DNA of 64,000 nucleotides from Mytilisepta virgata (lineage: Eukaryota > Mollusca > Bivalvia > Mytilida > Mytilidae). Both the position numbers and the translations under genes were made by a program. The DNA lies in NCBI GenBank assembly GCA_028015205.1, contig CM051512.1, positions 9,360,255 to 9,424,254 on the forward strand. Direction: 5' to 3'. Shown one piece after another: positions 11,344-21,020 of the stretch. Within the stretch, counting starts at the first letter, position 1, and each line of letters opens with the position of its first letter. Under the pieces are notes generated by a model. It searched no databases, was not told the DNA's origin, and was given only the letters and a program-made list of their open reading frames with translations.

Positions 11344-11574
11344 TTTAGTAAGGCCAAAAAAAATTCATGTGTTTCCGCTTACCCTTCCTACCCTAATTTG
11401 TAGAGCCTACCCTAACACTTTTTATGCCATTTTTGAACGAGCACTGTTAAAGTCAGACTGTTTCCCTAGAAGTTACCAGCTAAAAACTGTTTGTTAAATA
11501 AAATAATATTGCCTACCTACCTACATGTACCCCTTTTTTTTCAGCACGTTAGCGGAAACACATGTATTACTAAA
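11344..11574. mobile_element. Short terminal-inverted-repeat element of about 230 bp
   Basis: TTTAGTAA...ATGTGTTTCCGCTTAC on the left is matched, inverted, by TTTAGTAATACATGTGTTTCCGCTAAC on the right. The left copy has about 14 extra bp (GGCCAAAAAAAATT) after TTTAGTAA. The interior has CTACCCTAA and CTACCTACCTAC strings also seen in reverse at 8940-9060. It is non-coding. Confidence 0.6.
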
Positions 11575-13085
11575 GAAAGATTCATTTGTGATTTACTGCA
11601 ATTTGATCTTAGAATAACATATGATGTTACTGAATAGATTTTATGTGCAAGTTTTGCTTCCAAAAGTCTGATCTGCCTTGACTTTACAGACATTCCTTAT
11701 TGGCAGTAATTAAGACATAAAAGGGTCATGACCTGTTTAATACACATAGCTTTGCTGTGACGGCTAATCAACTTTTATACTTTCTGCATGTATTTGAAGA
11801 TACTACAATGGACCATAAAAATCTTTTGTTTATGGCGCTCACTGAAAATTTGTCTTTCCCAATCACAGTCTTCGCTCATGGTTTATGTTAGAGGCATAAA
11901 AAAATATGAAGTATTGTGCCATCAAAAATGTTTCAACAACATGGCTGCAGCCATGCATAATCTCGTTGAACAAAACGAATTATTAACGGACTTACGTCTA
12001 CTTTTCAAACTATCAATATGTAACCAAAATAAAAATTAAGTATGAAAGAAACCACTTGGAATCAAATCTGGGAAATTAAAAATATGCAGATGCAAGTGTC
12101 ACGTTTTCCTGCCATTCCAAAGTTTTCACTATAAAAACCCAAATGCAAGCGTAAAAACCATACACTTCACCCACTTTCCAGGTCACACCTGTTTCATATT
12201 AGTTAATTTAATTGGACAGATTTTTTTTATATATATTAAGATGTACAAATGTATTTGGGATACACAGTAACACAGTAGTACTAGTAGTGTTTATAGCCAC
12301 AATGTGAGTGATACATTGTATGTAGGGTTACTGTTCCCAACATCATGAACATGTCTTGCAGTTTAACAAGAAAAAAGAAAACCTTGCACTGTTAAATCGA
12401 AAGGAGTGTCCGACATGTAGTGAATAAAAATTATCCGTATAAATCATAATGGCGATGATATTTTATGCCAAATTAATGTAGAAGAAATTATCCTGGCTCC
12501 AATTCATTCTTCACGTTGTATGAAATATAAATTTACCCTTTAATTCTGTTAAGTTCTACTGCGTAAATTGCTTTCCATTTGTCAGCAATAAAGTAGCAAT
12601 GATCCGATCATTTAACATTTATCTGGTAATCAAAATCTATGAAATTGCTTGACACCCACAGTAAACAGATGATCTAGATCCCTCGGACGCTTTAATATAT
12701 TTTTCTAAATTCATATACGTATTGGGAAAAAGAACGCATTTTTTTCGTTAACAAACAACAAAATAAAAAACCAAACAAACAAAAAACACGCGCACACACA
12801 CACATACACAAACAAAAACCAAAACTATCATGGAGGTACAGAGTTGCTTCCCATTATTATGACGTTTTTGTTTTCACTTTTATTTTTAAAGTTTAATTCC
12901 CGTGAATACAAAGGTTTTAAATTGGTCATTTTCAAAAGAAACTACCAATTTTTTAAAACCAATTAGTAATTTTCTGGAATAATAGGTATATGGGGTACAT
13001 GTAGGTTATCAAAAGAAATATTTGACATGTAACTCTTGAAAATTCATATCCATTTCAAAAAGGGTTTTCGCGTATTGTGTCTATA
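11575..13085. other. AT-rich stretch with one CA-rich microsatellite, nothing else recognised
   Basis: A CA-rich simple repeat lies near 12785-12815 after an AAACAAAC tract. A short frame beginning MAAAMHNLVEQNELL (11941-12039) has some coding look but no splice or family support. Nothing else is called. Confidence 0.45.
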
Positions 13086-13088
13086 TAA

Positions 13089-13931
13089 TATTCTTTCTAC
13101 AAGCTATTTGAAAATAAATATACAGAGGACGAAATTGTCCTGATGATTGAATTTTTGATCGACAACATATTTGTTCAATTTGGTGGACGTGTTTCCCAAC
13201 AGACAATTGGCATTCCTATGGGTACTAATTGTGCGCCACTCCTGGCCGACTTGTTCCTTTACTCATATGAGGCAGACTTCCTTGACGGGCTTCTTAAGGA
13301 AAAACAAAAGAAGTTAGCCCGTACCTTTAATTTCAGCTTCCGCTACATAGATGATGTTTTATCACTCAACAATTCACGTTTTGGGAATTTCTTACATCTC
13401 ATCTATCCCAATGAGCTCGAAATTAAAGATACCACAGACACTGCCAAGTCTGCATCTTATTTTGACCTTCACCTCGAAATTGACACCAGAGGAAGGTTAA
13501 ATACAAAACTTTACGACAAACGGGATGACTTTGACTTTCCAATCGTCAACTTTCCATTTTTGAGCGGCAATATTCCAGAAGCGCCGGCGTATGGAGTATA
13601 TATTTTACAACTCATACGTTATTCTAGAGCTTGTGACATATACATTGACTTCCTGGACAGAGCTCGGCTCCTGACAGAAAAGTTGCTCAGACAGGGGTAC
13701 GTTACTCCTAAGCTGAAGTCATCCTTATTAAAGTTTTATGGGCGTCATCATGACTTGGTTGACAGGTATGAAAAAACCGTTTCCCAAATGAAAATGGACC
13801 TTCCTCATACCGGATTTGACATGAGCAGCATGGCGGGTGTCCTGCAGGAAGCAGAGACTGCTTACTCTTCTGGAGAACCTGAGTCTACCCCCGGTTTTTT
13901 GGTGGGGTCCATGTTGTTCATACGTTTTTAG
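13089..13931 (+). pseudogene. 5'-truncated Penelope-like reverse transcriptase
   Basis: The open frame (Met at 13143; frame open from 13089 after a stop at 13086) holds the C-terminal half of an RT. GIPMGTNCAPLLADLFLYSYE-type motif B is at residues 23-43, catalytic FRYIDD at 66-71, then a conserved ELEIKDTTDTAKSASYFDLHLEID region and LYDKRDDFDFPIVNFPFLSG. The YIDD box and the FDLHLEID region are those of Penelope-like RTs (established knowledge of the family; assignment by eye). The fingers domain with motif A, and any GIY-YIG domain in this frame, are missing, so the copy is dead on arrival. The tail (HTGFDM..MAGVLQEAE..) recurs at 21301-21534. Confidence 0.75.
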
Positions 13932-14060
13932 TTTTTAATTGTAGCGCATGTATTGTTTGGTCTTGTCTTCGTTGTTCTCCGGAGTTTGTCAGTTGTAACG
14001 ATTTTTCTCTCCTTCGAATATCCCTTTGGTATTTCTTGACTTTACTTATGATAAGGGTGA
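13932..14060 (+). mobile_element. 3' non-coding end of the Penelope-like copy
   Basis: GTCTTGTCTTCGTTGTTCTCCGGAGTTTGT and the following CCCTTTGGTATTTCTTGACTTTACTTA are shared with 17276-17365 (plus) and 21190-21534 (minus). Three independent copies ending in the same region define the 3' end of this element family. Confidence 0.65.
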
Positions 14061-14690
14061 GATTTCCATTTTCCAATTACTAATTTCCCCTTTATTGATG
14101 TATACGTTCCTGTGACACCATCTTATGTTGTGTATTGTATTGTAAATATCATAGCTTTTGAGCGAATTTGCTCTAGATTCGAAGATTTTAACCAGCGACA
14201 CAATATGATTACTAAAAACATTCTATTAAAGGGTTATAGATTTCACAAACTGCTTAAATTTAACGTTTTCAAATAGTTTTATAACATGTATAATGGGTAT
14301 CAACATCTTTTAGCTAAATACCCATCTTTAAGAAAAGCACTTACCATGAATATGTTTTCCCATCATAGATTCTATTGTAAGATCATGAATAAATGCAAGC
14401 ATCTTGCCAAACCCACAGAAACATAGAATTACCTACAGTTTTTAACAAAAAGACATAGAAATATGATTTTTTTTGTAATTCTGTAAGAATAATTGCTCTT
14501 TATCCCCTCCCCCTCCCAATGTGGACTACTTTGAATCTAACGAATACTAACGATTTCTGTTGGACTGCACGACGAGATATACCATATAAACCCGGCCTTA
14601 CAATGTGTTATACGGGAGTGTACATGTATATTTCTGACTATTTCGTTTAATAGAGAGAGAGAGAGTATCCAGCCTGTAGCTATGATCGAT
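14061..14690. other. Nothing recognised
   Basis: The sequence is AT-rich with a short GA repeat near 14653-14664. No supported gene, RNA or repeat boundary was seen. Confidence 0.4.
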
Positions 14691-14696
14691 CGCCTT

Positions 14697-14910
14697 AGCT
14701 ATAGACACCACCACAGAAGCCGATGACCAGGAATCGGAACAAAGCAGTGACCATGAATCCAACGAAGACTCCGAAGAGCAATGAGAACAGTCCCCATGGA
14801 AAGTCATTTTGAATAGAACATTTCAAGTACATCAACCGGAATACTCACAGAAAGTAAACGAACTAGACGAAGCCGGAATGGAAGACGACAAGGCACGCTT
14901 GGAACATATT
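14697..14910 (+). pseudogene. Decayed acidic coding remnant ending in an A run
   Basis: One frame reads an acidic Ser/Glu segment (TTEADDQESEQSSDHESNED..), then a TGA near 14782, then continues in the same frame as EQSPWKVILNRTFQVHQPEY... and EAGMEDDKARLEHIKK until an A run at about 14911. The charged, helix-like composition on both sides of the stop suggests one old coding exon with a single nonsense change. I do not know the family. The A run could be a retrocopy tail or chance. Confidence 0.4.
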
Positions 14911-15414
14911 AAAAAAAAAAAAAAAACAGAAAAAAATATATATAAAAAAAAAAATAAAAAAAGGAAGGAGGATAATGCAGCCTATATATGAATTTACATA
15001 TATATAGACAGTCAGAGGCCTTGTCATGAGTAGCAACGAGCAGCGAAGAGCGGCATGGAGCAAGAGAAGAGAAACGAAGTGCATCATAGAGCAATGAAAT
15101 GGACCGCCATTGCTAAGGCGGTTGCTAAGGACACGCCTCCATTGACCTAATGGTGACAGCATCAGCTGGAGGTAAGGGGACATAATCCAATTCTTTCTTT
15201 GGTCCTCACAGAAAACATCACCCGCAAATGAAAAGAGCGGGATAAGGGGAGATAATCCAATCACCTCTCTGTGCTTCGTATACTCTCGGACATAAGAGTG
15301 AGAGTATCAGTCCCTAGAGACCTATACAGACCGATGAAAGCCCCAGAGACGACCGAGAAGCACGGGAAAAGGGGAGATAATCAGTCAAGCATGGCACATC
15401 CGAGTACACCACAT
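14911..15414. other. A-rich run followed by purine-rich, GC-richer sequence
   Basis: 14911-14965 is A-rich low complexity. From 15020 the base composition rises and a short string, AAGGGGAGATAATC or close variants, recurs at about 15174, 15246 and 15370. The minus-strand open frame at 14863-15264 crosses the A run as poly-Phe and is not credible. This may be the flank of the promoter-like array that follows. Confidence 0.45.
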
Positions 15415-15760
15415 GACTGACGTCACTTTCGTAAACAAATCATGAGAAAATGGCGGGAAAATCCACTAATTCCGGTTGAGCAAACCACTTCCGGTTCCGC
15501 CTATACATACGCAGACCACACACCCGAGTCCCAGCTAGTTACTGACGTCACTTCCGTAAACAAATGGCGGGAAAATCTATCACTTCCGGTTGCACATGCG
15601 CCTGACTTCCGTTTCCGCCTATACATGCGCACAACACATATCCGGGTCCCGCACGTGACTTACGTCACTTCCGTAAAGATATGGCGGGAAAATCCACTAC
15701 TTCCGGTTGCGCATGCGTTCTAGTCACGTGACTTCCGGTTCCTATCACAGGTTAGACTCT
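15415..15760. promoter_or_regulatory. Tandem array of promoter-like sites (CRE, ETS, E2F/YY1, NRF1, USF)
   Basis: A unit of about 116-125 bp occurs nearly three times (starts near 15418, 15543 and 15659). Each unit carries TGACGTCAC or TACGTCAC (CRE), CACTTCCG (ETS), ATGGCGGGAAAAT (E2F, with an AAATGGCGG YY1-like core) and ACTTCCGGTTG (ETS). GCGCATGCG (NRF1) and CACGTGAC (USF E-box) occur in some units. These motif names are established knowledge; that they act here is inference. The plus-strand frame 15442-15723 is open only because the unit repeats. No gene start next to the array could be identified. Confidence 0.6.
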
Positions 15761-16405
15761 ACTAATTATCTTAGTTTCAGAGAAATGCACCCCCAGAATT
15801 TTATTAATTATGAGAGTTGGTAAAGTTTGACTACAAGATAGATATATAATAAATGGCTCAACCTCAAAATTTTAATATTGACTGAAAGAGGATAGATTTT
15901 AGTTTAAAAAATACGAAAACATTAACTGATTTTGCTTCTGACAAGTAATGGAGTTCATAAACTGGGACTTGTGAATTGACATGTGGTGTGTAAAACTTTG
16001 ACAGTGATAATCGGCATCTGCACTGGTAAGTTAAATTGCTAAAAAAAAGAGCCGGAAAAGTAAACCTTTTTTTCCCCACATATGTAATTGAATTTTATGC
16101 AGAATCTGAAAAAATAAGTCTCAAATTGGATTGAAACGCTGCATCAGACCTTAATTTTAAGCCGAAGTGGAGTGAAATTTAACATTTTTAAAGCTTTTTT
16201 ATGAAAATTTTTGCCAATTTTGCTATGCCAACTAGGTTTCCATGGATATTTTTCATTTATTTTATCATAATTGAAACAATGCTAACATAATGGCCTTTCA
16301 GAATATATATGGGTATTATTTACTCTGAAGATGGCACAACACCATGACATTTGTTAGTTCACTTCAAATAGAAAATGGTACTATTAATTTATGGAGTGCA
16401 ACCAC
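15761..16405. other. AT-rich stretch, nothing recognised
   Basis: No coding, RNA or repeat feature was supported between the promoter-like array and the smaller CRE/ETS cluster. Confidence 0.45.
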
Positions 16406-16460
16406 ATCACTTCCTGTGACGTCATTTACGGTTCCAGTGACGTCACTTCCGGCTCCACCA
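16406..16460. promoter_or_regulatory. Small cluster of CRE and ETS-like sites
   Basis: CACTTCCTGTGACGTCA is followed by GTGACGTCACTTCCGG within 50 bases: two CRE cores and two ETS-like cores. The same word pair, TGACGTCACTTCC, characterises the array at 15415-15760, so the two are probably related by duplication. A GGTGGTGG/CCACCACC triplet run follows directly. Confidence 0.45.
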
Positions 16461-16519
16461 CCACCACAAATAATAATTTGCCTTTGCCCATATACTACTG
16501 ACGTTACAAGCATTTTATT

Positions 16520-16693
16520 TTTAATGAAATGTGTGGAATTAAATCCAATCAGAAACAAATATTTTCCGAGTTAAACTCCATTGTCCCCTCTTTTGACAAT
16601 ATGTCCGAGAAGGATCAATTTAATTTTATACATAGAAGAAACAATTATGATATCCCAAAACTTTGTATTGAGAGAGTTAGTGAAATATATGAT
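16520..16693 (+). mobile_element. C-terminal end of a non-LTR retrotransposon ORF
   Basis: The frame reads SELNSIVPSFDNMSEKDQF followed by a short basic tail. NxIVPSFxNMSxxxxF followed by a YD and a cysteine-containing helix is the usual closing segment of many LINE ORF2 proteins (family knowledge, by eye). The domains upstream are absent, as expected for a heavily 5'-truncated copy. Confidence 0.45.
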
Positions 16694-17058
16694 TTTAGAA
16701 AGAAGGTCAAATAACAGATAATTAAAATATGTAGGTAATATGGTTGAATATATATATATATATTATATTTCTTTACATTCCCGTCATATCTTAAACTATA
16801 TTTTCCAATCTTCCTACTTTCAGTAAAATTTTGAAAGGACTGATTAGCTCAGTTATTTCAGATGAGAAAGTTAAGATGTATTTGTAGTAAACATAAAGAC
16901 CACATGGACCTGTCTTATTTTCTCAATGTTTGATATGAAGAACCGATCTATCAAAATTACACATATGGATGTATCAGTTTAGTAATGGCCTTTGTATTTC
17001 AATAAAAGTGTTTGAAAAGAAATACTTGCTTAAGGATCGTCCATTTCTCGTCTACCAT

Positions 17059-17445
17059 TTATTCAATTTCCATTGGCAGTTCAACACTTTTTTGCTTCCT
17101 TTTATGAGGCCTTGGCAGAAGTGGCAATAACCATCTTGTATTCTTCTTTGCATACAAATCAGCTTTGTTTTTGTTTCCTGCAGTATCTTTAAGCATCCCT
17201 ATATATCTTTTCAACCATCTATAATGGACCTGTTCCATTGATGTTGTCCTTACCTTATATCTACCCGTTTTGTTTTGCATGGTGGGGTCCTTGTTCATAT
17301 GTTTTACGTTTTTAAGTCTGATGTTTGTATTGTTTTTGTCTTGTCTTCGTTGTTCTCCGGAGTTTGTATTCTTTTTAACAGTGGCTGTTTCAAAATGTTT
17401 CATTTGTTTCCATGATCTGTGGTTATTTCCCTTATATTCTATCAA
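17059..17445 (-). pseudogene. Coding-like minus-strand frame interrupted by a Penelope fragment
   Basis: The 128-codon frame has a C-terminal part that looks coding (RWLKRYIGMLKDTAGNKNKA followed by a basic and proline-rich end) and an N-terminal part EYKGNNHRSWKQMKHFETA. The middle (17276-17365) is antisense of the Penelope 3' end and cannot belong to the original protein. It lies directly downstream of the exon-like blocks at 17463-18887 on the same strand and may be their continuation. Family unknown. Confidence 0.3.
17276..17365 (+). mobile_element. Penelope-like 3' end fragment
   Basis: GGTGGGGTCCTTGTTCATATG followed by TTGTCTTGTCTTCGTTGTTCTCCGGAGTTTG matches the end of the RT copy at 13895-13990 on the same strand. 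Only about 90 bp of the element are present. Its insertion splits a minus-strand coding-like frame. Confidence 0.65.
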
Positions 17446-17462
17446 AATATTTTATTTGCATT

Positions 17463-18887
17463 AGAAAATTGATAGTGTAAGGAATTCGTATGTTCTGTTA
17501 CTGGAAATAGCTAATCTTTCAACCAGTCTCTGATAGTGTACATTCTCCCAGTAACTCTTGCATTTGGAAGCATATCTAATAGTTAACACATTGTTCCGGC
17601 ATCTTTCTTGTACAATTTTTCTGATATCTTGCTAAACCCAGCATCAATATCTTCATGCGTATGTCATGCGTATGTCCATAATATAAAACTCAAGTGGACC
17701 TATAATTAAACAAATATTACCAAAATGATAAGCTTCGTTAAAATTGACTCTGTTGTATCCACAATGGTGTAAAAAGTTTGCTTTCAGTTGAGGACATTTT
17801 AAAGGAAAGCTTCTTGGAAAGGCTAGTTGAAATAATAATAACCACCAGTATCCTTGTAATCACTTCTAAAACGAGAGGTTCACTTGGGCCTGTTTTACTT
17901 ATTTGGTTTGGCAACAGTTCGGACCCATCAATAAATATTTCATTATCCTGTCTCTTATAGTACCAACTTACGAGTTAATAGAAATTAAGGTTACAGTGAT
18001 GTTAAACTTGTTAGATGCTTCTCTCTTTAATGTGAAACATATAATAAAAATAACATCATGTCATGTAAAGTACCTTAAATATAGTTTTAGAATAGCCCCG
18101 TCTGATAAGTTTGGTCCAGATAATGACTCAGTGATTTTATACGAAAAGACCTTAAGAGAATTTTCCCATATTCTTCTACATTAAAATAAGTGTATTTATG
18201 GCAGTCATCTAGCTTGGTGGTTCAGGTCATATACTGATTTGCTATCACTGTATTACCATTAATGAAATCATTTTTAACTTACCTTTTTGAAGATGTATTG
18301 TCTAACAAAGAGTTAACAAAATGCAAGCATCAATCTATTTTTATTTTCTCGAAAAAGCTGTCTGCCTGTATATAGAGGACATCTGGCAAAAGATAATTCT
18401 GAAAACAAACAAAATCAGCTGTAGTCTCCATATAAGAAATATATATTTTGACTTTTTAAAAATATAAAACACAATGATTGAAAAAAAAATTAAAAATCAT
18501 TCCATATTAGATTAAAGTCTGGATATAAGTAACTACATTGCATTTTCCTTACGTATAAAATCTCTTACCTTCGGAATGACTGGAAAATTGAGTATTGTTT
18601 TATGAGGTATTTTTTGTTAACGTATCGTCTAACAAAGTATGCGTTGTTATCTGGACTGTCAATGGAACTGTTACTGAAACAGTTAGTAATATTGAGAGAG
18701 TATTTAACTAGATCATGTGTTTCCTATTTCGTACTTTTGTTAACTATACGAATGAATGATTGGATTTGCTTGTTTTTTATGCTGCCATCAATTTCCTGTT
18801 CTATGTTGTCGTCAACATTCTGAACTATATGATCTTCATTTTTGTACAATAAGTCGATGCAATTTTTCGATCTTGCTTCATATTTTC
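17463..18887 (-). pseudogene. Decayed multi-exon gene of unknown family
   Basis: Three blocks with good splice borders are visible on the minus strand. Block A, 18887-18569, follows CACTTTAG, reads KYEARSKNCIDLLYKNEDHI.. to the end SIFQSFRR, has an in-frame TAG at 18724-18726 and ends at GAAG|GTAAGAG. Block B, 18398-18283, follows TTTTCAG, reads NYLLPDVLYIQADSFFEKIK, has a TGA, then LHFVNSLLDNTSSK, and ends at AAAAG|GTAAGT. Block C, 18175-18074, reads IWENSLKVFSYKITES.. in phase with B and ends AAG|GTACTT. Further coding-like stretches follow at about 17950-17757 (IDGSELLPNQISKTGPSEP) and 17632-17463 (RKIVQERCRNNVLTIRYASK). Phase between A and B does not fit, so a frameshift is likely. I recognise no family. 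Confidence 0.45.
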
Positions 18888-18889
18888 CT

Positions 18890-19800
18890 AAAGTGATTTA
18901 AGATGCATGAAAGTAATATATCAAGATTTAATCTGTTTTGAATTAGGTAATAAGGTAAACAAAGCATATTGTAAGGAAACATCAGTTCAAGGAATATATA
19001 TTTGGCATTTTAAAATCTGAATTGGATGTATATTAAAACTTTCTGTTTGGTAAAAACCCTTGTTGAGTTCGTCCAAGAAAACATAAAAATTCGACGTGTG
19101 TTTGCTAACTTTATCTTTTGATATCTAAAATGTGATTCTCAATGGGTTATTTTAGTTGGAAAAATTGAGGAACTCGGGAAGTTGAAAACAATTAATTCAC
19201 TACCCCAGGCCTATTGTAAAGTTTGCAAACCGAGGATGTAATACTCAATTTAATAACATGTCATGGGAAGATTCATTCCCTTTGACATTGAAAATTCAAT
19301 AGGCGCTCAAATTCTGAAACAAATCTGTTCCACGAACAGTAGTGTGTAACGTTCTTCAAACACAGGTTTTTTCGCAAATGTACATAATATGCACTATGTT
19401 AATAATGAATTGTTTCAAGAAATTTGACACATCGCCTCAGATAAATTATGGTCATTATAAATTACATTCGTAGTTTGTAAAATTCATGAACTTTGTGGAA
19501 AATTTAAGGGTATTATTTCCAATGCTTATCTAACCGTCTGTATAAGTTACATTTTAAGAAATTCAATCGTTAAAAAGGGAAATGAGGGATTTCAATAGAG
19601 CAATTCAAGATAATGGAACACAGGGATTTAAAAAATTATGTTGTAACAGAAAAAGAAATTGTTTTTTTTCACTAAGATACAATTTTCACCACCTTTAATT
19701 AAACTTTTGTGTTCTATTATTTTCGATAGCATACAGTAATTTCAAGGAAATATTTCAACCCTATTATTTACAATCTCTTTTAAATATTAATACAGCTTAC
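18890..19800. other. AT-rich stretch, nothing recognised
   Basis: It may contain the upstream exons or promoter of the decayed minus-strand gene, but I could not fix any. No repeat boundary was seen. Confidence 0.4.
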
Positions 19801-19812
19801 TCTTTTAAAATT

Positions 19813-20119
19813 GACCGCCTCGGTGGTCTCGTGGTAGCGTACTCGCCCCGAGTGCGGAAGCTCGCGGGTTCGATCCCCGGCCGGGTCAAACCAAAGACAT
19901 TAAAATTGGTATTTGCTGCTTCTCCGCCAAGCACGCGGCATCTAAGAGTAAGAGCAAAGACTGCGGACAGTTACCTCGTAAGCTAACACATTAAAAATCC
20001 GACTTAAGCGTGTCGGTCTAGTACAAAGCAGGGACCATACTCATTATCATATCAACATGTTCTCGTCCTGATATGCACCTGGTTGCCACGGGACGTTAAA
20101 CAATAATTCATCCATCCAT
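19813..20119 (+). mobile_element. tRNA-headed SINE with target duplication
   Basis: The first 75 bases resemble a tRNA: GACC at the 5' end pairs with GGTC at 19884-19887, the A-box region is GGTCTCGTGGTAG, and the B box GGTTCGATCCC is at 19867-19877. A body with CCTGATATGCACCTGG and GCCACGGGACGTTAAACAA follows, then a short ATCC tail. The flanks CTTTTAAAATT (19802-19812) and CTTTTACAATT (20120-20130) form an 11-bp target duplication with one mismatch. The body and tail make this a SINE and not a host tRNA gene. Confidence 0.85.
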
Positions 20120-20153
20120 CTTTTACAATTATTGAAAACGCAAACGTCCAATA

Positions 20154-21020
20154 TCAACACAAAAGAGGTAAGTTTATATTCGGTGAATTCGAATCAGTAG
20201 TTCTACTGTCTAAGCAGGCTTGATATACAGTGTGTAGCTTTCGGAGGGGTAAAGAATATAATTTAGTGCGAATGTGATGAAGACCTAATGGTTGTTGTAT
20301 GAAAGGGAGAAGGCCTTTGATAGAAAAATCATGACATTGAGGTTTTGTATAATGTCTATTGCCATGACTCCTTTTACGTCGTGGATGATTAGGAAATAGC
20401 TTCATCACATTGACATCACTACATCTAGGACTTGATAGAATACCTACACTATCGATTTTGTCATTGCATCCATACGGTATTGCAGTCCCCACGGTGCGAA
20501 TCCAGTATTCCTCTTTTTGTCTACGTAAGTGTGTACTTAAATTAGGATTATTGGTTGGATGGTAAATTTTCTCAATAATCCGGACTTTCATTGAAAGAAT
20601 AGAATGGTCAGGTTGGTTGAAGTGCTGGTAGACTTCAGGAAAATCGCTGCTGTTTACAATTGAGCGATGGCCATTCATACGTTTGTTAAGTCTACCTTTT
20701 GTTTCCCCGGCATAAACCAGTCCACATAAATTGCATTCTAAACCGTAGCTCAGATTACCAAAGCTTCTGGTGTTATATGTTTTCTTTGTCAAACTACTGG
20801 TGAATGTTGTGTCAGTAATAAGAATGTTACATGTTTTACAATTTTTTGCCCTGCATTTAGAGATTGAGCAGTGCTGTTCATTGTCATTATAGATGAAGAT
20901 ATCAGAGCAGGGACGAATTTTATTGAACAGATCTGAATTTTTATACTGGAATCGAACGTCATCTGATTGAACATAAGATGTATTAGTCAAATCCGAGGTA
21001 TGTTGTATGAACTTAGACAT
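20154..21020 (-). pseudogene. Penelope-like element, C-terminal GIY-YIG endonuclease region
   Basis: The 288-codon frame covers the linker and endonuclease end of a Penelope-like protein. Cysteines at 51, 56, 61 and 64 (CSISKCRAKNCKTC) form the linker zinc-binding region; YGLECNLCGLVYAGETKGRL (92-111) is the GIY-YIG core; KRMNGHRS (113-120) carries the conserved Arg and His; Glu170/171 in QKEEYWIR fits the metal-binding Glu. The tail has the bivalve-type RRKRSHGNRHYT and LPLGLHHIRTKLYSLPL-like segments. The RT domain that should precede it (at higher coordinates) is replaced at about 21008 by a LINE endonuclease on the other strand, so the copy is truncated. It is a different subfamily from 13089-13931. 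Confidence 0.8.

Noticed and set aside
11941..12039. Short frame MAAAMHNLVEQNELLTDLR
   Set aside because: It could be a first exon, but there is no convincing donor, homologue or promoter, and ATGGCTGCAGCCAT is a palindrome that reads as Met-Ala on both strands.
14863..15264. 133-codon minus-strand frame
   Set aside because: A large part is poly-Phe from the antisense of an A run, and the rest shows no recognisable domain or splice context.
15442..15723. 93-codon plus-strand frame in the promoter-like array
   Set aside because: The three similar segments (KWRENPL.., PVAHA..) only reflect the DNA repeat; composition follows the regulatory motifs.
19813..19887. Possible host tRNA gene
   Set aside because: The B box is good, but the acceptor stem pairs incompletely, and the sequence continues into a SINE body with an 11-bp target duplication.
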